Assembly: GCA_963580455.1 (NCBI GenBank)
Contig: OY756965.1
Location: 23,472,902 to 23,536,901, forward strand
Direction of reading: 5' to 3'
DNA length: 64,000 nt
Source of the DNA: Euonymus europaeus
Taxonomy: Eukaryota > Streptophyta > Magnoliopsida > Celastrales > Celastraceae
A program made the position numbers and the translations under genes. Each line of letters begins with the position of its first letter. The stretch's first letter is position 1. This document shows, in pieces, positions 1-10,504 of this stretch. Below the pieces are notes generated by a model, which made no database searches, had not been told where the DNA came from, and saw only the letters and a program-made list of their open reading frames with translations.

Positions 1-36
1 GAAAAAAATAGGATGGCAATTGACATCACCACAAAC

Positions 37-543
37 CTAGGATTCGGATCTGGATCCGTTGGCGAGCTTATTGGACATCATCTTCTCGAACTCCTGGAAA
101 TTGACATTACCGTCGCCGTCAGAATCAACGGAGCGGATCATCTTGACGCAGTCGTCCACGGAGCATTTGATGGCGAGGCGAGTGAGAACGAGGTGGAGCT
201 CGGAAGAAGAGATGAGTCCATTGCTGTCCTGGTCATACAGGTCAAACGCGTCACGTAGTTCCTGAGAAGGGTTGGAGGAGGTGCGGCAGATGTGAGAAAA
301 CTCAGGAAGGCTGATGAATCCGTCTTTATCACTGTCAATGTCCTCCATCACGCCCTCAAGCTCGCTTGGGGAGTAAGATGATCCCATCGCCTTCAGCACG
401 TCGTGGAGCTCCGACAACGAGATCTTGCCGTCGCCGTTGGCATCAAATCGATTGAAAACCTTCTCGAGCTCTTCCGTGTCAGGGAGGTACGATTTCTGAT
501 TGGAATCGGAGTCGGTGATGTTTGCTGCTTCTGCTGTTGCCAT
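37..543 (-). CDS. Calmodulin-like EF-hand protein (CML26/CML27-type)
   Basis: Single-exon gene for 168 residues, beginning at the ATG on complement 541-543. Four canonical EF-hand loops are visible, at residues 34-45 (DANGDGKISLSE), 70-81 (DSDKDGFISLPE), 104-115 (DQDSNGLISSSE) and 140-151 (DSDGDGNVNFQE). Each has Asp at position 1, Gly at 6 and Glu at 12, so all four should bind calcium. The N-terminal 20 residues are polar and not conserved. No signal peptide or transmembrane segment is present, so a soluble cytosolic or nuclear Ca2+ sensor is expected. Length and intronless structure fit the Arabidopsis CML26/27 group and olive pollen Ole e 8. The stop lies close to the left window edge, so the 3'UTR is cut off. 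Family assignment is very secure; the exact orthologue is inferred. Confidence 0.96.
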   Translation of the reverse strand: MATAEAANITDSDSNQKSYLPDTEELEKVFNRFDANGDGKISLSELHDVLKAMGSSYSPSELEGVMEDIDSDKDGFISLPEFSHICRTSSNPSQELRDAFDLYDQDSNGLISSSELHLVLTRLAIKCSVDDCVKMIRSVDSDGDGNVNFQEFEKMMSNKLANGSRSES

Positions 544-618
544 TTTGGGAATCTGTTACGGATGGAAAAAAACGAAAGGAAATTTAAGTCGCTGTGGGCT
601 GAAATGGAGGGGAAGAGT

Positions 619-626
619 TATTTATA
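619..626 (-). promoter_or_regulatory. TATA box of the CML gene
   Basis: On the minus strand this reads TATAAATA, about 76-83 bp upstream of the CML ATG. That would leave a 5'UTR of roughly 45-50 nt. Spacing and match are good for a plant TATA box, but no transcript data are available. Confidence 0.6.
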
Positions 627-892
627 GGGCGAGTGCCAATATTCAAAGCGTGTACGATGCGGGGAAAGAAAAATCAAATTGAAATGAATCCGATACTTAA
701 AAGAATTAAAGATGAAGAGCGGATTGGTTCACACTCCACGCGATCTTATATTCTTATAAAATCAATATCATATATTTTCCCGTGTTATAACCACATTTAA
801 ACAAATTTCCTATGTTCACTTCCTCCATTTTTTAAAATCGAAAAAAGATCATATACAAATTTGTCATTCAATATTTGATATATATATATATA

Positions 893-1085
893 CAACGGGG
901 CTCACCTCAGGTATCCCGGATGCATATTTGCATCCGGGATACACCTTTTGTCTGTTGGATCAATCCAACGGACAAAAGGTCTTATCTTTTTTAAAATTAA
1001 ACTTTTGGTCTTATCATTTTTTTTCTCTTTCCACAATTATTTCTATTTTCTCTCTCCCCAGTGCTCCGTCTCTCCTCTGTGGCGT
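893..1085 (+). repeat. Left TIR of Pack-MULE
   Basis: Inverted copy of 2650-2849. It contains two successive palindromes: 911-942 (14-bp arms around TATT) and 944-979 (CCTTTTGTC arms meeting at GGATCAATCC). It ends in a pyrimidine-rich stretch with TCCGTCTCTCCTCTGTGGCG. Confidence 0.85.
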
Positions 1086-1329
1086 CTCCATCTGCAGCTG
1101 CCGCTCATCCAGTCTCCGACCAGCACGAATTGTCCTGCCCGAACTCCATCGCCACCCAACTATTCTCTTCAACATTCATGCTCGGTTGATTTTACTTCTG
1201 GAGATTTCAAGGAAAGAGTCCCATCAGATAGGTAGTGTTAAGCATCCCAGTAGTGTTAAGATGTATTAAAATTAATTTGTTGTTAGTCCTGATTCCTTTT
1301 GATTTCTTGCAATACTATAGTGGAGATGC

Positions 1330-1540
1330 CTACAAAATCCCTCTTTGGATGAATTTAAAAGGGGTAGTTTTTTATCATGTGACGTACTGTAAAGTTCTCT
1401 CATTTTGCAATGTTCATGAGGAGTGTCTCTTTGGCATTCCACTGCATGGTCACATAATAAAATTTGGATTCAGTTGTGATGTTTTAGTGGGGAATGCGCT
1501 TATCACAATGTATTCAGAGTATTGTTTCTTGTCACAATAA
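1330..1540 (+). pseudogene. Captured PPR protein fragment inside the MULE
   Basis: An open frame ending at 1540 encodes a stretch like a plant PLS-class pentatricopeptide repeat. Its clearest part, about nt 1433-1526, reads LHGHIIKFGFSCDVLVGNAL followed by ITMYSE. This corresponds to the 'LH..IIK.GF..DV.V.NALI.MY' consensus of PPR proteins that act on organelle transcripts. Only about one to two repeats are present, with no start, no targeting peptide and a stop soon after. It is a gene fragment carried by the transposon. Donor locus unknown. Confidence 0.7.
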
Positions 1541-1722
1541 ATTTGGTTGATTTATAATCTGCTTGTTATTACATGATGTTGTTTGCATTAATTTGACGTC
1601 AATATTTTATTTGTTTCTTGGTATTAAATTCGGTTGGTTAGTATTAATTTGTTGTTAGTCCTGACTATAATGAACATCTCTTTCGTTCTTGTTATTGTAG
1701 AGGATTGGAATTAATTTTGGTC

Positions 1723-1860
1723 ATGGATAATGAAATGAACTTTGCTCAAGAAGTTGATGTGGGTTCCTCGTCAAATCCGTTTCAAGAGTTTGTGCCTCAA
1801 GTAGTGCTTGAAAAAATTCCCAAATTAGGACAAGAGTTTGATTCGGATTTGGCATTCTAA
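1723..1860 (+). pseudogene. FAR1/FRS-type transposase N-terminal remnant
   Basis: ATG at 1723 opens a 45-codon frame ending in TAA at 1858-1860. It contains FVPQVVLEKIPKLGQEFDS, which aligns with YIPQVRKEKVPQIGQEFKS near the start of the larger MULE's transposase at 31570. The DNA-binding, catalytic and SWIM regions are absent. It is therefore the truncated first coding exon of a related MULE transposase and shows what the ancestor of this element encoded. Confidence 0.72.
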
Positions 1861-2550
1861 AATTGTCATAGTATTTTCAGTCTTTCAGATCACTTCCTTT
1901 CTGGCCACTTGGTTTTCCATCTTTGTGCTTTGGAAGTTTAAATTACGCGGTTGTTGGATTTTGGCATTGCCACATTTGTTTCATCACACAGAATATACAA
2001 GGGATTGTATCCAGCAAACATAACCATATACAATTGGGCAAAATAAAAGATACATTGTCAATACCCTCTTATTGCCAAAACCATTTGTTTGATCACTTGA
2101 GAATGAACAGGAGATTATATCCAACAAACCAAACCATATACAATGTACAAGGGATTATATCCAGGAAACTTAACCACACAAAATGTACAAGGGATTTATC
2201 AGTATGCGTGTAGTTGCACTTTCTTCCAATTTCTCCACCCAAACAGACATCAACAGTACTAAAAAAAACCTGAAATTTGTGTGAATATCTAGCAAGCTTA
2301 GCAAGCAAATCAGGACGCAATGGTTCCATCATACGCCATCAGGTGGATATTGGGCTCGCAGGAGGCAGATCCGGAGATGGGTCGCAAGACCGGAAGACCT
2401 CCGAACAGACTGGGCTCGTAGGAGGCAGATTTGAGAGATGGGTCGCGATTGATTTCTGGGCAGTTCGTGCTGGGCGGAGATGCAACGGAGTCGCGATGGA
2501 GTTTGAGCAGGACAGAGCACGATGGGTCGAAGGAGGAGAGAGTGGAGGAG

Positions 2551-2690
2551 CGGCATCTGCAAATGGAGAGCCACAGAGGAGAGACGGAGCAGCTGTAGAT
2601 GGAGACGCCACAGAAGAGAGACGGAGCAGCTGCAGATGGAGACGCCACAGAGGGGAGACGCCACAGAGGAGAGACGAAGCACTGGGGAGA
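2551..2690. repeat. Minisatellite-like array within the right TIR
   Basis: Variant copies of a roughly 37-bp unit containing GGAGCAGCTGCAGATGGAGA and GCCACAGAGGAGAGAC repeat about 2.5-3.5 times. The left TIR has a single copy at about 1065-1105, so the right TIR expanded after the two ends became alike. Confidence 0.65.
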
Positions 2691-2849
2691 GAGAAAATAG
2701 AAATAATTGTGGATAGAGAAAAAAATGATAAGACCAAAAGTTTAATTTTAAAAAAGATAAGACCTTTTGTCCGTTGGATTGATCCAACGGACAAAAGGTG
2801 TATCCCGGATGCAAATATGCATCCGGGATACCTGAGGTGCGCCCCGCTG
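2650..2849 (-). repeat. Right TIR of Pack-MULE
   Basis: Inverse complement of 893-1085 with few mismatches. It has the same two palindromes and is followed directly by a (TA)n run at 2850-2874. Confidence 0.85.
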
Positions 2850-4183
2850 TATATATATATATATATATATATATGTTGAATTACGATGTGACTCATTATA
2901 ATAAAAAACTGAATGTTAAAGCTCAAAGGTAAAGTTGAAGCCTTATTATCTCTTGTAAGCGGCACGCGACAATTCATAGTGAAAGAAAAAATTCCTCCGT
3001 GGATGTAGGCTATTTTGATCGAACCACGTAAATTCATGTGTCAAATCTTCTATTGTTTTTGCTTTTCTGTGCTTGTGTGATGTTGTCTTGTGTGTGATCA
3101 ATTTCAACAATATAAACACGGCCATCAACGCGTGACAATATAATAAATAAAACCGAGTTCAACGCGTGACGACAAAGATATTAATCTTAGTAAAATAAAC
3201 AATCTCGCCTTAACTTTTTAGAAAACAAAATTAAAAATTGTTCTCATGCCTAAAAAAATAGAATATTGATTGTGACTCAAAATATAACCCCTCCCATTTG
3301 ATCTCTAACTAGTAATGTTAAATATTAAATGAATTTTATATGTGTGTTTATAATCAATTGTTATTTTCTCCTGTCATATAAATTGGAAGTAAAATGGGAA
3401 CATTTTTTTGGTATATAAAACATGCTCAAAATATAACATAATTATTAGAAATAATATATTAATCAATTATGGACTAAATGAATCGTAGGTTTGTAGTATA
3501 AAATTTAACACCTTATGTAGATTTTAAGCAATGGGGGCCCCGAGATGCGAGAGGTGCACAATCCTTGCCGTAGTACAAGATTGTTGACTTTAATTGTCAA
3601 AGATGAGGCACTGACCAGTCACGACGTGGCGGCGCGGCCGCTGCTTCTGGAACTGACGCGTTTTCTGCAGTGTCAAAGTATAAAAAAATGGACAACATAA
3701 AAAGGAAATCAGAATCAGTCGCTTTGAAAAGTCCGACACCTGTTGATGCTTCAACGTAGGGGAGCTCGTGGTCGGCAAAAATAATGCATGCCCTTACCAG
3801 TCCCGATCGGCTCTTCTAAACAATCTTTAGTTTTTACATTTTCATTGAAGAACACTAAACCAGCTATGGATTCCTCATTATTCTGGGTAGGCATCTCAAA
3901 AAAAATCTACAAAACCGAAATCAACAAAAACTGATTCATTTGATTTTATTTTTTTAAAAAAATACATATTTTACAATAAAATCGACAAAAAAATAAAAAT
4001 TGATATAACAAACTAAATTATTTGACCAAAATTGATTGTGACACTCCTAATTATGAGATTTGGGGTTGCAATTGAAATTGCATGAAATGTGGGCACAATT
4101 CAAATCACAACTATCTATGTGAGAGTCCACATTTCATTTGTGTACTTATTTTGCATCACATGGACAGTAGGGTAGGAGAAGGC
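2850..4183. other. Intergenic, no gene recognised
   Basis: Begins with a (TA)n microsatellite (2850-2874). The rest is AT-rich with frequent stops. A short GC-rich patch at 3600-3660 has no recognisable coding content. Nothing else supportable was seen. Confidence 0.6.
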
Positions 4184-4526
4184 TAGGAGTGGCAAATTAT
4201 GTTCGACTCAGATGACCTATTTGTCAGACCCCGATTAAATCAAGTTTAAACATAAATTTTATGTCATAAATTTGGTAAAAACACAAAAAATTGTTCGATT
4301 TAAAATCGTCGAAACATAAAAAAAATTGTCTGATTTAGTTGTCCGGACCTTAACTCGAATTGAATTATTGTTCGATTTACTTGTCTGGATTTAAACCAAT
4401 CTGAGCATGATCAATTATGTACATCCAAAAATCCAAACCAATTTGGATTTGGACATGCAAATATCTAATAACTATCTTATGTTTTCTAACTAGAATTGAC
4501 CAAAACCTGAGATTTTGCCACCCCTA
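4184..4526. mobile_element. hAT-like MITE (degenerate)
   Basis: A 343-bp AT-rich segment bounded by TAGGAGTGGCAAA on the left and TTTTGCCACCCCTA on the right, which are inverted copies. The terminus resembles that of the better preserved hAT element at 29017 (TAGGGATGGCA). The flanking 8-mers GAGAAGGC and GAAATGCC match at 5 of 8 positions, consistent with an old, eroded target duplication. Confidence 0.5.
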
Positions 4527-5470
4527 GAAATGCCCGGTGAACCATAACAATTTACAACCCATGTTTAGGGTTGTAAAAAATTACTGAAATAATCGATTGA
4601 AATGGTCAATTTTCAAAAAATAGTTTGTGAAGACCAAACCGAACGATAATTGAAATAACCACAGTTAACCGACCAATTGATTAAATTCTTGTCAAAAAAT
4701 TAGAAGGAAAAAAAAAGGATCAAAACCGACCATTTGCATCCAAGCCCATACCCATGTTCTTGTGAAGAAAGTGTGGGAATTCAAGCAAAGCCTCGGACAC
4801 CCTTTTAGGAAGGGAAACACTGATTCCAGTTTATACTTATAAATTATCAGTTTAAAGTTTAAGCATTCAAAAACAAAACCTCAGGAAAATGCAGACAAAA
4901 CAGGCACAGGGAACTTGTAATGAGCCAATTTAAAAAAAACGATATAAAATTTTAAATCCATAATTTTAGAACTGCATATAACTGCATAAATATTAAATAG
5001 AAGGTAACGATTGAAGAAAGTTCGAAAGATCGATGAATGCATACCCGATAATTTATTTTTGATATAGCATACCAGACTTTGCATCCAGCATCTTCAATTG
5101 AGAGAATCCATGAATGGGTGGATCTGCTTAAGGTCCAAGTAAATAGATTCTAAGCAGCGCGCAATGAATCTCAGCTTAAAAAATCTTTCGGAGTTTTGAG
5201 TGTTTGTTTGTACCTACACATCTCCTCTATATTTCATCGCAAGTTTGTGGGAAACTTCTGTTATATTTCTGTGAAACAAATTTACCTACCTCGATCTCAC
5301 ATAGCCAAGCTCCAACCTTGTCCCTCAAATCAGATTTGTCTGTCTGTCGCACGGTTGCTTTGTTAATAACTTCAAACATAATTATACATAAACCAAGTTC
5401 AAACTCGGATTTTTGGTGTGGTTATTCCTCCTGATGAAATAGCATTTTTCATCCCCATTTACTTGGGGAC
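4527..5470. other. 3' flank of the PPR gene
   Basis: AT-rich intergenic sequence that includes the presumed 3'UTR and polyadenylation region of the minus-strand PPR gene. No second gene or clear repeat was recognised. Confidence 0.55.
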
Positions 5471-7519
5471 TTATTCAGATTGCAACGTTGAGTCGTCCTC
5501 ACAGAATTGTTTTGTTCCACTGCCATGCAATTTGTCAAGAATCCTCCAAGTTACAGCATCAGGAGCCAGCTCGTTCTTTCTCATTTCACCGACAATTTGA
5601 TATGCTTCTTTCTTCAAACCTCGTTTGCATGCTTTGTCTATCAAAATGTTGTAATTTACAATATTTGGAATCACCCCAGAATCTACTAGTTCATATAAGA
5701 AATGACAAGCTTCTTCAAAATTGTCCGAGCGGCAGAGACCTTTGAGAATTGCTGCATAAACATAATCATCATGGATCCCTGAGGGCCAAATAACACCATC
5801 CCAAAACTTCTTTGCCTCATCTATTCGATCAGACTCACATAACCCTTCAATTATTATAGCATAGGTTGTGCTGTCCGCCACCACACCAGAGAAGGGCATG
5901 ATATCAAAAACCTTCATTGCTTCCTCTGCTTCCTTGAGTTTAAACAACCCCCGAAGAACTGCATTATATGTCACAATACCGGGGCTGAACCCTTTTTCAG
6001 GCATTACTTGGAATAAAAGATTGAGAGCTTCTTGACTTCTTCCAACATTCAACAAACCACAGATGATAGATGTAAAAGTCACAGCGTCGGGGCCACAGAA
6101 TTTGCCCATCATCATGTCATTTAGCACCCTCAGCGCTTCTTCAGTTCTCCCCATCTTGCAAAACCCATTGATAACTGTGTTGATAGTGATCACATCTGGC
6201 TTAACATTAGTCTCAAGCATGAAGACAAGTACATTCAAAAGCTCTGTTGGGTTGTTCATCAGGCAAAGGGCCCTTAAATAGATGTTATAGATCCTAGTTC
6301 TGTCTACACCTTCCTTATTCAACATAACATTAAGAACCTTTCTGGCTTTACCTAGGTCCACTTCATGGCAAAGGCCTTCCACCAGAACCTTATAAGTGTA
6401 CTCAGATGGACTGTATCCAAACTCAATTCCTTCCTCTAGCAACTGATAAGCCCTCATACAGCCTCCTTTGGATAGCCCATGCACAATATTGTCATAAGAC
6501 ACTAAACTTGGCCTAAGCCCTTTCTTCCTCATTAGATAAACAATCCTTGATGCCCCATGGCTCCTCCCGACTCTACAAAGTGAATCAATCATCTGTCCAT
6601 ATGCAAATTCTTCATTCACACACCCTTGAGGCAAATCCTCGGCCATCCTAAATACATCACTGAAAAATCCTTCCCTACATAAACAATTGATGAGACTAGA
6701 AAAGGCTGCATTATTCACAGATTCCTCCCCATCCTTCATTGTCTCCCACAGTTTGAACATTAATTCCGTTCCACGTTGAACATCTCGCTTACTGAAAACA
6801 CCGCAGATCAACACACTGTACGTTAGCGAATTGGGCACCACCTCACGCTCACGCATTTCAGCAAACACCTTATACGCGTCCCCAACCTCACCTATTCTAC
6901 AATACCCACTAATCAAAGTCGTGAAAGTAACAGTATTTGGAAAATGCCCTCTCTTGTTCATATCAAAGACCAACCTATGCGCCTCATTTGGCCTTGAAAT
7001 GGCACAAAGCTGATTAATGAGACGGTTATAATTAACCACAGACGGAACAAACTCCTGTTTAACGCGAAATAAAGAACGAATGCATTGCAATGTCACGTAC
7101 GGGGTTTTGGAATCAAGCAATCGGGCAATGAGAATATTACAAGTCCGCTGGTCCGGAGAGCAAAGTGAGGCAATAGAGAGAAGAAATCTGTGGTGAGCCT
7201 CGTCGAAGCGGCGGGCGTCGCAGAGAGCGTGAACAAAGGAGCTGAGGTTGAGAGAATCTGGGCGATAGCCGCGGAGGCGGAGTAGATCGAGAAGGCGAAG
7301 AGCCTCGTCGACGTTGCGGTGTATGGTGCATAGTTCGTGGATCTTCTTGGTCCAGTACGGGCGGTTGGCGATGCTATTTTCAAGTTCTACAGAGTATTGG
7401 GTCGGTTGTTGTTGTTGTGGTTTCTCTGTGTGAGATGGAGTGAAGTAAGTAGAGAGGTGTGAGAGAGGAATTCTGACTGGTGCTGCGGTGTTGGATGAAA
7501 GACGATTGACAAAGAACAT
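5471..7519 (-). CDS. P-class pentatricopeptide repeat protein (At3g18020-like)
   Basis: Intronless gene for 682 residues, counted from the first true ATG (complement 7517-7519); the open frame extends 21 codons further upstream without an ATG. The N-terminus (MFFVNRLSSNTAAPVRIP) is basic, Ser-rich and lacks acidic residues, so a mitochondrial or plastid presequence is likely. From about residue 90 on there are successive 35-residue repeats of P type, for example PNTVTFTTLISGYCRIGEVG, PDVITINTVINGFCKMGRTE and PNIVNYNILIDKACKRGLKK. No E, DYW or SMR domain follows, so a role in organellar RNA processing, stability or translation is the family expectation. Length fits At3g18020, and the nearby WOX1 and PEAMT genes support that orthology. 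The RNA target cannot be read from the sequence. Confidence 0.93.
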   Translation of the reverse strand: MFFVNRLSSNTAAPVRIPLSHLSTYFTPSHTEKPQQQQPTQYSVELENSIANRPYWTKKIHELCTIHRNVDEALRLLDLLRLRGYRPDSLNLSSFVHALCDARRFDEAHHRFLLSIASLCSPDQRTCNILIARLLDSKTPYVTLQCIRSLFRVKQEFVPSVVNYNRLINQLCAISRPNEAHRLVFDMNKRGHFPNTVTFTTLISGYCRIGEVGDAYKVFAEMREREVVPNSLTYSVLICGVFSKRDVQRGTELMFKLWETMKDGEESVNNAAFSSLINCLCREGFFSDVFRMAEDLPQGCVNEEFAYGQMIDSLCRVGRSHGASRIVYLMRKKGLRPSLVSYDNIVHGLSKGGCMRAYQLLEEGIEFGYSPSEYTYKVLVEGLCHEVDLGKARKVLNVMLNKEGVDRTRIYNIYLRALCLMNNPTELLNVLVFMLETNVKPDVITINTVINGFCKMGRTEEALRVLNDMMMGKFCGPDAVTFTSIICGLLNVGRSQEALNLLFQVMPEKGFSPGIVTYNAVLRGLFKLKEAEEAMKVFDIMPFSGVVADSTTYAIIIEGLCESDRIDEAKKFWDGVIWPSGIHDDYVYAAILKGLCRSDNFEEACHFLYELVDSGVIPNIVNYNILIDKACKRGLKKEAYQIVGEMRKNELAPDAVTWRILDKLHGSGTKQFCEDDSTLQSE

Positions 7520-7626
7520 TTTAGTTTCATGCTTGTTTGCGTTTGTTGCTTCGCTACGTGCTTGTCGACTGTGAAGATACACCAGTTCTCGTCTCCGATT
7601 TTATTCATCTAACGCAAGAGTAGACC

Positions 7627-7673
7627 CGGGCCTTAGGGCCAACAATAGAAGTCATAACTTGATCTGCTGGGCC
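7627..7673. promoter_or_regulatory. Site II-like GGGCC cluster upstream of the PPR gene
   Basis: Within about 110-155 bp upstream of the PPR ATG there are three GGGCC cores, including a perfect TGGGCC at 7668-7673. TGGGCY 'site II' elements are common in promoters of plant nuclear genes for organellar proteins. No TATA box was seen, which is also usual for this class. Confidence 0.45.
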
Positions 7674-8898
7674 TCTACGACGAACCGCATCAACGGATCC
7701 TAGGATCGAAATTTACTATACAAAGATGAGTTCCAACCCCTGAAGGATTGGGGGAGGAGGATCTCTGCAAAATGCACAGGTTTTTTAAACTGGTGCTATT
7801 TTGATGCATCAAATATTTTTAATAATTTAGAAGAATTTATAATTGTGTATTATTTAGTTTAACGAATTCATGTAATCCCACATCGTTTGGATAAAATGGT
7901 CAGGGTCTGTACCAAAGAGCAAGTTTCCTTGGATAAAATGGTCAGGATCTGTACCAAAGAGCAAGTTTCCTTATTTTATCAGTAGTAGTTCATAATTATG
8001 ACATGACATCTTAGCTCATCAAGAATTTAAATGTGTGGGCGTACTACTATTCCAATTTGAATTCGATGATATATGTTAGTTTGTAATAAAAATTCAAGTC
8101 TATTGTAATCAAAATATTGAATGTTCCAAATTTATAATCAATTGTTTAAAATTATTATCAGTTTTTATTGCATTTTTTTTCTCCAAACAGAGAATATATC
8201 TTTAGATTTGATATGTTAAATACTTCACATTTAGGATTCTTTTAAAATGCCAAAATAATTGGTGCGCCGTTTGAAGACGTGTATTTTGATGTGGTATTCG
8301 TTTGAGAGTTTCGATTCGATTTGTGCTTTCGTTAAAGTCTCGAATTATGGATTCAATTTTGGTTTTCCAATTAGGGCTTTCAAGTTGGATTTCCCACTTA
8401 GGGCTTCGGTTATGTTGGGGTTTCAATTTTCTTGAGTTTCAAAGTCATTGGTTTATTTTTTTCATTTCTATTTTTATATCATGTTGGCGCTTGTGTTTTC
8501 AGTTTACTTGATCAATCTAAACTGAAGAAGCCTTTTGGCATAATTAGGCTACATTGTCATGATCATCATCGTTATTGTTGTTATTATGATTACTTCGAAG
8601 TTGAGACCACCGATATCGATTGATGGTTGGTAATGGTAATTGATAGAGCATGATTAAAGACGGATTTGTCAGAAAGCAACTTCCAAATTGGGTGAGTGGC
8701 TCCTCGGGTTGTATTGGAAAACCAGAGCTGTGGCTCACCGGAGAATACACTCATAATAAGAAAAGGTTTACATTTCTCAAGGCAATGACAGTGCTACCCA
8801 CTGTGGCACACTTAGCAGTACAACCAAAATAGCACTATTAGAAGAAAAACTTAATTAAGGAGTAATAATAGATACTATTAGTAGCTAATTAAACCTAA
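7674..8898. other. Intergenic between PPR and TLP genes
   Basis: AT-rich sequence. Apart from the 42-bp tandem duplication at 7889-7972, no gene, repeat family or RNA was recognised. Short open frames around 8300-8600 are phenylalanine-rich and have no family signature. Confidence 0.55.
7889..7972. repeat. 42-bp tandem duplication (2 copies)
   Basis: Units 7889-7930 and 7931-7972 both begin GGATAAAATGGTCAGG and end AGCAAGTTTCCTT. Only one mismatch was seen (GGGTCTG versus GGATCTG), so the duplication is recent. Confidence 0.9.
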
Positions 8899-9906
8899 TT
8901 AACGATGGTGGGGGCAGAAAGTGATCAAGTAATTCCCTCTGGTGCAAGTAGCAATACTGGTTGGATCATCGTAAGCATAAGAGTAAGCTTTGGGACAAGC
9001 AGTCTTGAAGATCTTCGAATACGCAGTTGGTTTGCAGGATTGCGGGTTCCCGAAGCTTCCAGTGCAGCAATACCTCGGCGAATTGAAAGCGAAGCAAGCA
9101 CTCTTGCAAGCCACAACTCTCCGATTATCTCTTGACCTAACTTGTAATCCGCTCGGGCACATCAGATTCAGGTCACTCACGCACCCTGCGTAGCTGCATT
9201 TGCCAGATCCCTTGAACGGCATTATCGATATGGCCAGGTTGTAGCCGTCGACGAGAGAGACGTCGTAGAAGTCCTGATCGTTTCCGAGGGTGATTTCAGC
9301 GAGTGTAGCGGGAGGTGTTCCGCCGATTCCGTTGCAAAATAGGGATCCGCCGCAGTCTCCGGTGGCGCAGCGGCCTTGCCCATTGGCGTTGAAGGAACAG
9401 CCGTGGCGGCCCCAGAAACGGCCGGACCAGAGAGGGGGAACGTTGAGGGTGTACGCTTTGTTTGGGGGAAGTTTGAATCCTCCACGCGCTAAGATGGGTT
9501 TGCCTGCGCTTGGTTGTATTCCAGGCCACACTGGATGTGCGCACTTGTTGAATAGTGTGAATCTGGTTGCTGAAAACAAACAAACCAAAATCAACCCAAA
9601 AAAAAAACAAAAAACCCACTCATGTTTCACTGCGATTGGCCACTAAACCCCTACATTGCCGAGATCTTTCTCATGATTTGGTCCAAAAAAGCAACAAGAA
9701 ATACTTACGAAGGGGACTTCCAGCAAAACTTTCAGCAGGCAAGTTTCGCAATTTGAGCAAGCCCATCTCAAGAAAAGACAAACCCATGAAGGAAAAACAA
9801 GAAACACTCACCCATTTGAAGATAAACAAGGGATTTTACCTGAAATGTTGGAAATCAGGATTGTGAATAGCATAAGAGCAAGCAGAGGCTGATTCATCAC
9901 TGCCAT
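8899..9906 (-). CDS. Thaumatin-like protein (PR-5 family)
   Basis: Two exons on the minus strand: 9906-9840 (67 bp) and 9569-8899, joined across a 270-bp GT-AG intron in phase 1, give 245 residues. Exon 1 encodes almost exactly the signal peptide (MAVMNQPLLALMLFTILISN). Exon 2 starts the mature protein at ATRFTLFNKCAHPVWPG. The mature part has 16 cysteines, the number that forms the eight disulfides of large thaumatin-like proteins, and the family segment GRFWGRHGCSFNANGQGRC. It ends in CPHHR without a vacuolar or GPI extension, so apoplastic secretion is expected. An intron right after the signal peptide is common in this family. Arabidopsis counterparts by context are At1g73620 and At1g18250. 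Antifungal, glucanase or developmental function cannot be decided here. Confidence 0.95.
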
Positions 9907-9970
9907 TATTGGAACTGAGATTTGGTTTCTCTTCTTCTTCTTCCTAAAAAACTTGTTGTAGTGGGAAGGG

Positions 9971-9978
9971 TTTATATA
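9971..9978 (-). promoter_or_regulatory. TATA box of the thaumatin-like gene
   Basis: The minus strand reads TATATAAA 65-72 bp upstream of the ATG at 9906, followed by a CT-rich leader. Position and sequence fit a plant core promoter. Confidence 0.65.
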
Positions 9979-10380
9979 GAGAGAAAAAAAAAAAGAATTA
10001 GGGTGTAGAGACAATAAACTAATATTTACTGAGTTGATACATTTAGCATAGAGAGTAAACAAAGCAGGTTGAAATGTGGGGACAGATGATTTAATGAAAC
10101 GGTCCTATACTTCAATTACTATACTGTAAAGAGTGAAAGTAGAGTCATCACTCTGTAAACCTCAGTTGTTTTTTTTTTGGTGGGGATGAGTGTTTTTTCG
10201 AGAGTTGTACTGTCTGATGACAAAGAACACAGCTTTCAAGAATGTCAGTAAAAGAGTTGGCTGTATCCCACAAAAAGAAAATGTATTCTCACATGCATAT
10301 TCATGGAAAAAATATCACACTTTGTTGCGGCCAAGTCATAGTGGAGTGAAGGACTCTACTAGTATAAAGCAAAAGCACCT

Positions 10381-10504
10381 GGCCTCCGTTTGGATCAGAG
10401 TATTTTGATAGAGTATAAGCTCTCGTAAAGCGTAAAAGCTGAGAGTGTCTGGAGTATGGGTGACAGAGTATACGCTAGAGTATAAGCTGATCCAAACGGA
10501 CCCC
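10381..10504. mobile_element. Small MITE with TCCGTTTGGATCAG termini
   Basis: A 124-bp segment with inverted ends: TCCGTTTGGATCAG at 10385-10398 and CTGATCCAAACGGA at 10487-10500. The interior repeats the word AGAGTATA. GTCCGTTTGGA-type ends are common in plant MITEs. A convincing target duplication was not found, so the superfamily is left open. Confidence 0.6.

Larger units (their letters stand above)
893..2849. mobile_element. Pack-MULE-like element with long TIRs
   Basis: A 1957-bp element bounded by long terminal inverted repeats. The left end begins CAACGGGGCTCACCTCAGG; the complement of the right end begins CAGCGGGGCGCACCTCAGG. Near-identity continues for about 190-200 bp. Both ends abut TA-repeat tracts (883-892 and 2850-2859), which fits a 9-10 bp target duplication in a TA run but cannot prove one. 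Long TIRs are typical of Mutator-like elements. The interior holds a PPR-like fragment (1330-1540) and a remnant of a FAR1-type transposase N-terminus (1723-1860), with no intact transposase. It is therefore a non-autonomous, gene-fragment-carrying (Pack-MULE-like) element. Confidence 0.82.

Noticed and set aside
2277..2879. Open frames of about 200 residues on both strands near 2277-3037
   Set aside because: They are low-complexity translations of the GA-rich TIR and minisatellite; no domain, and they cross the element boundary.
7520..7582. Upstream extension of the PPR frame as its N-terminus
   Set aside because: The extension has no ATG start (it opens with GTG); the first ATG at 7519 gives a good targeting peptide and the family's length.
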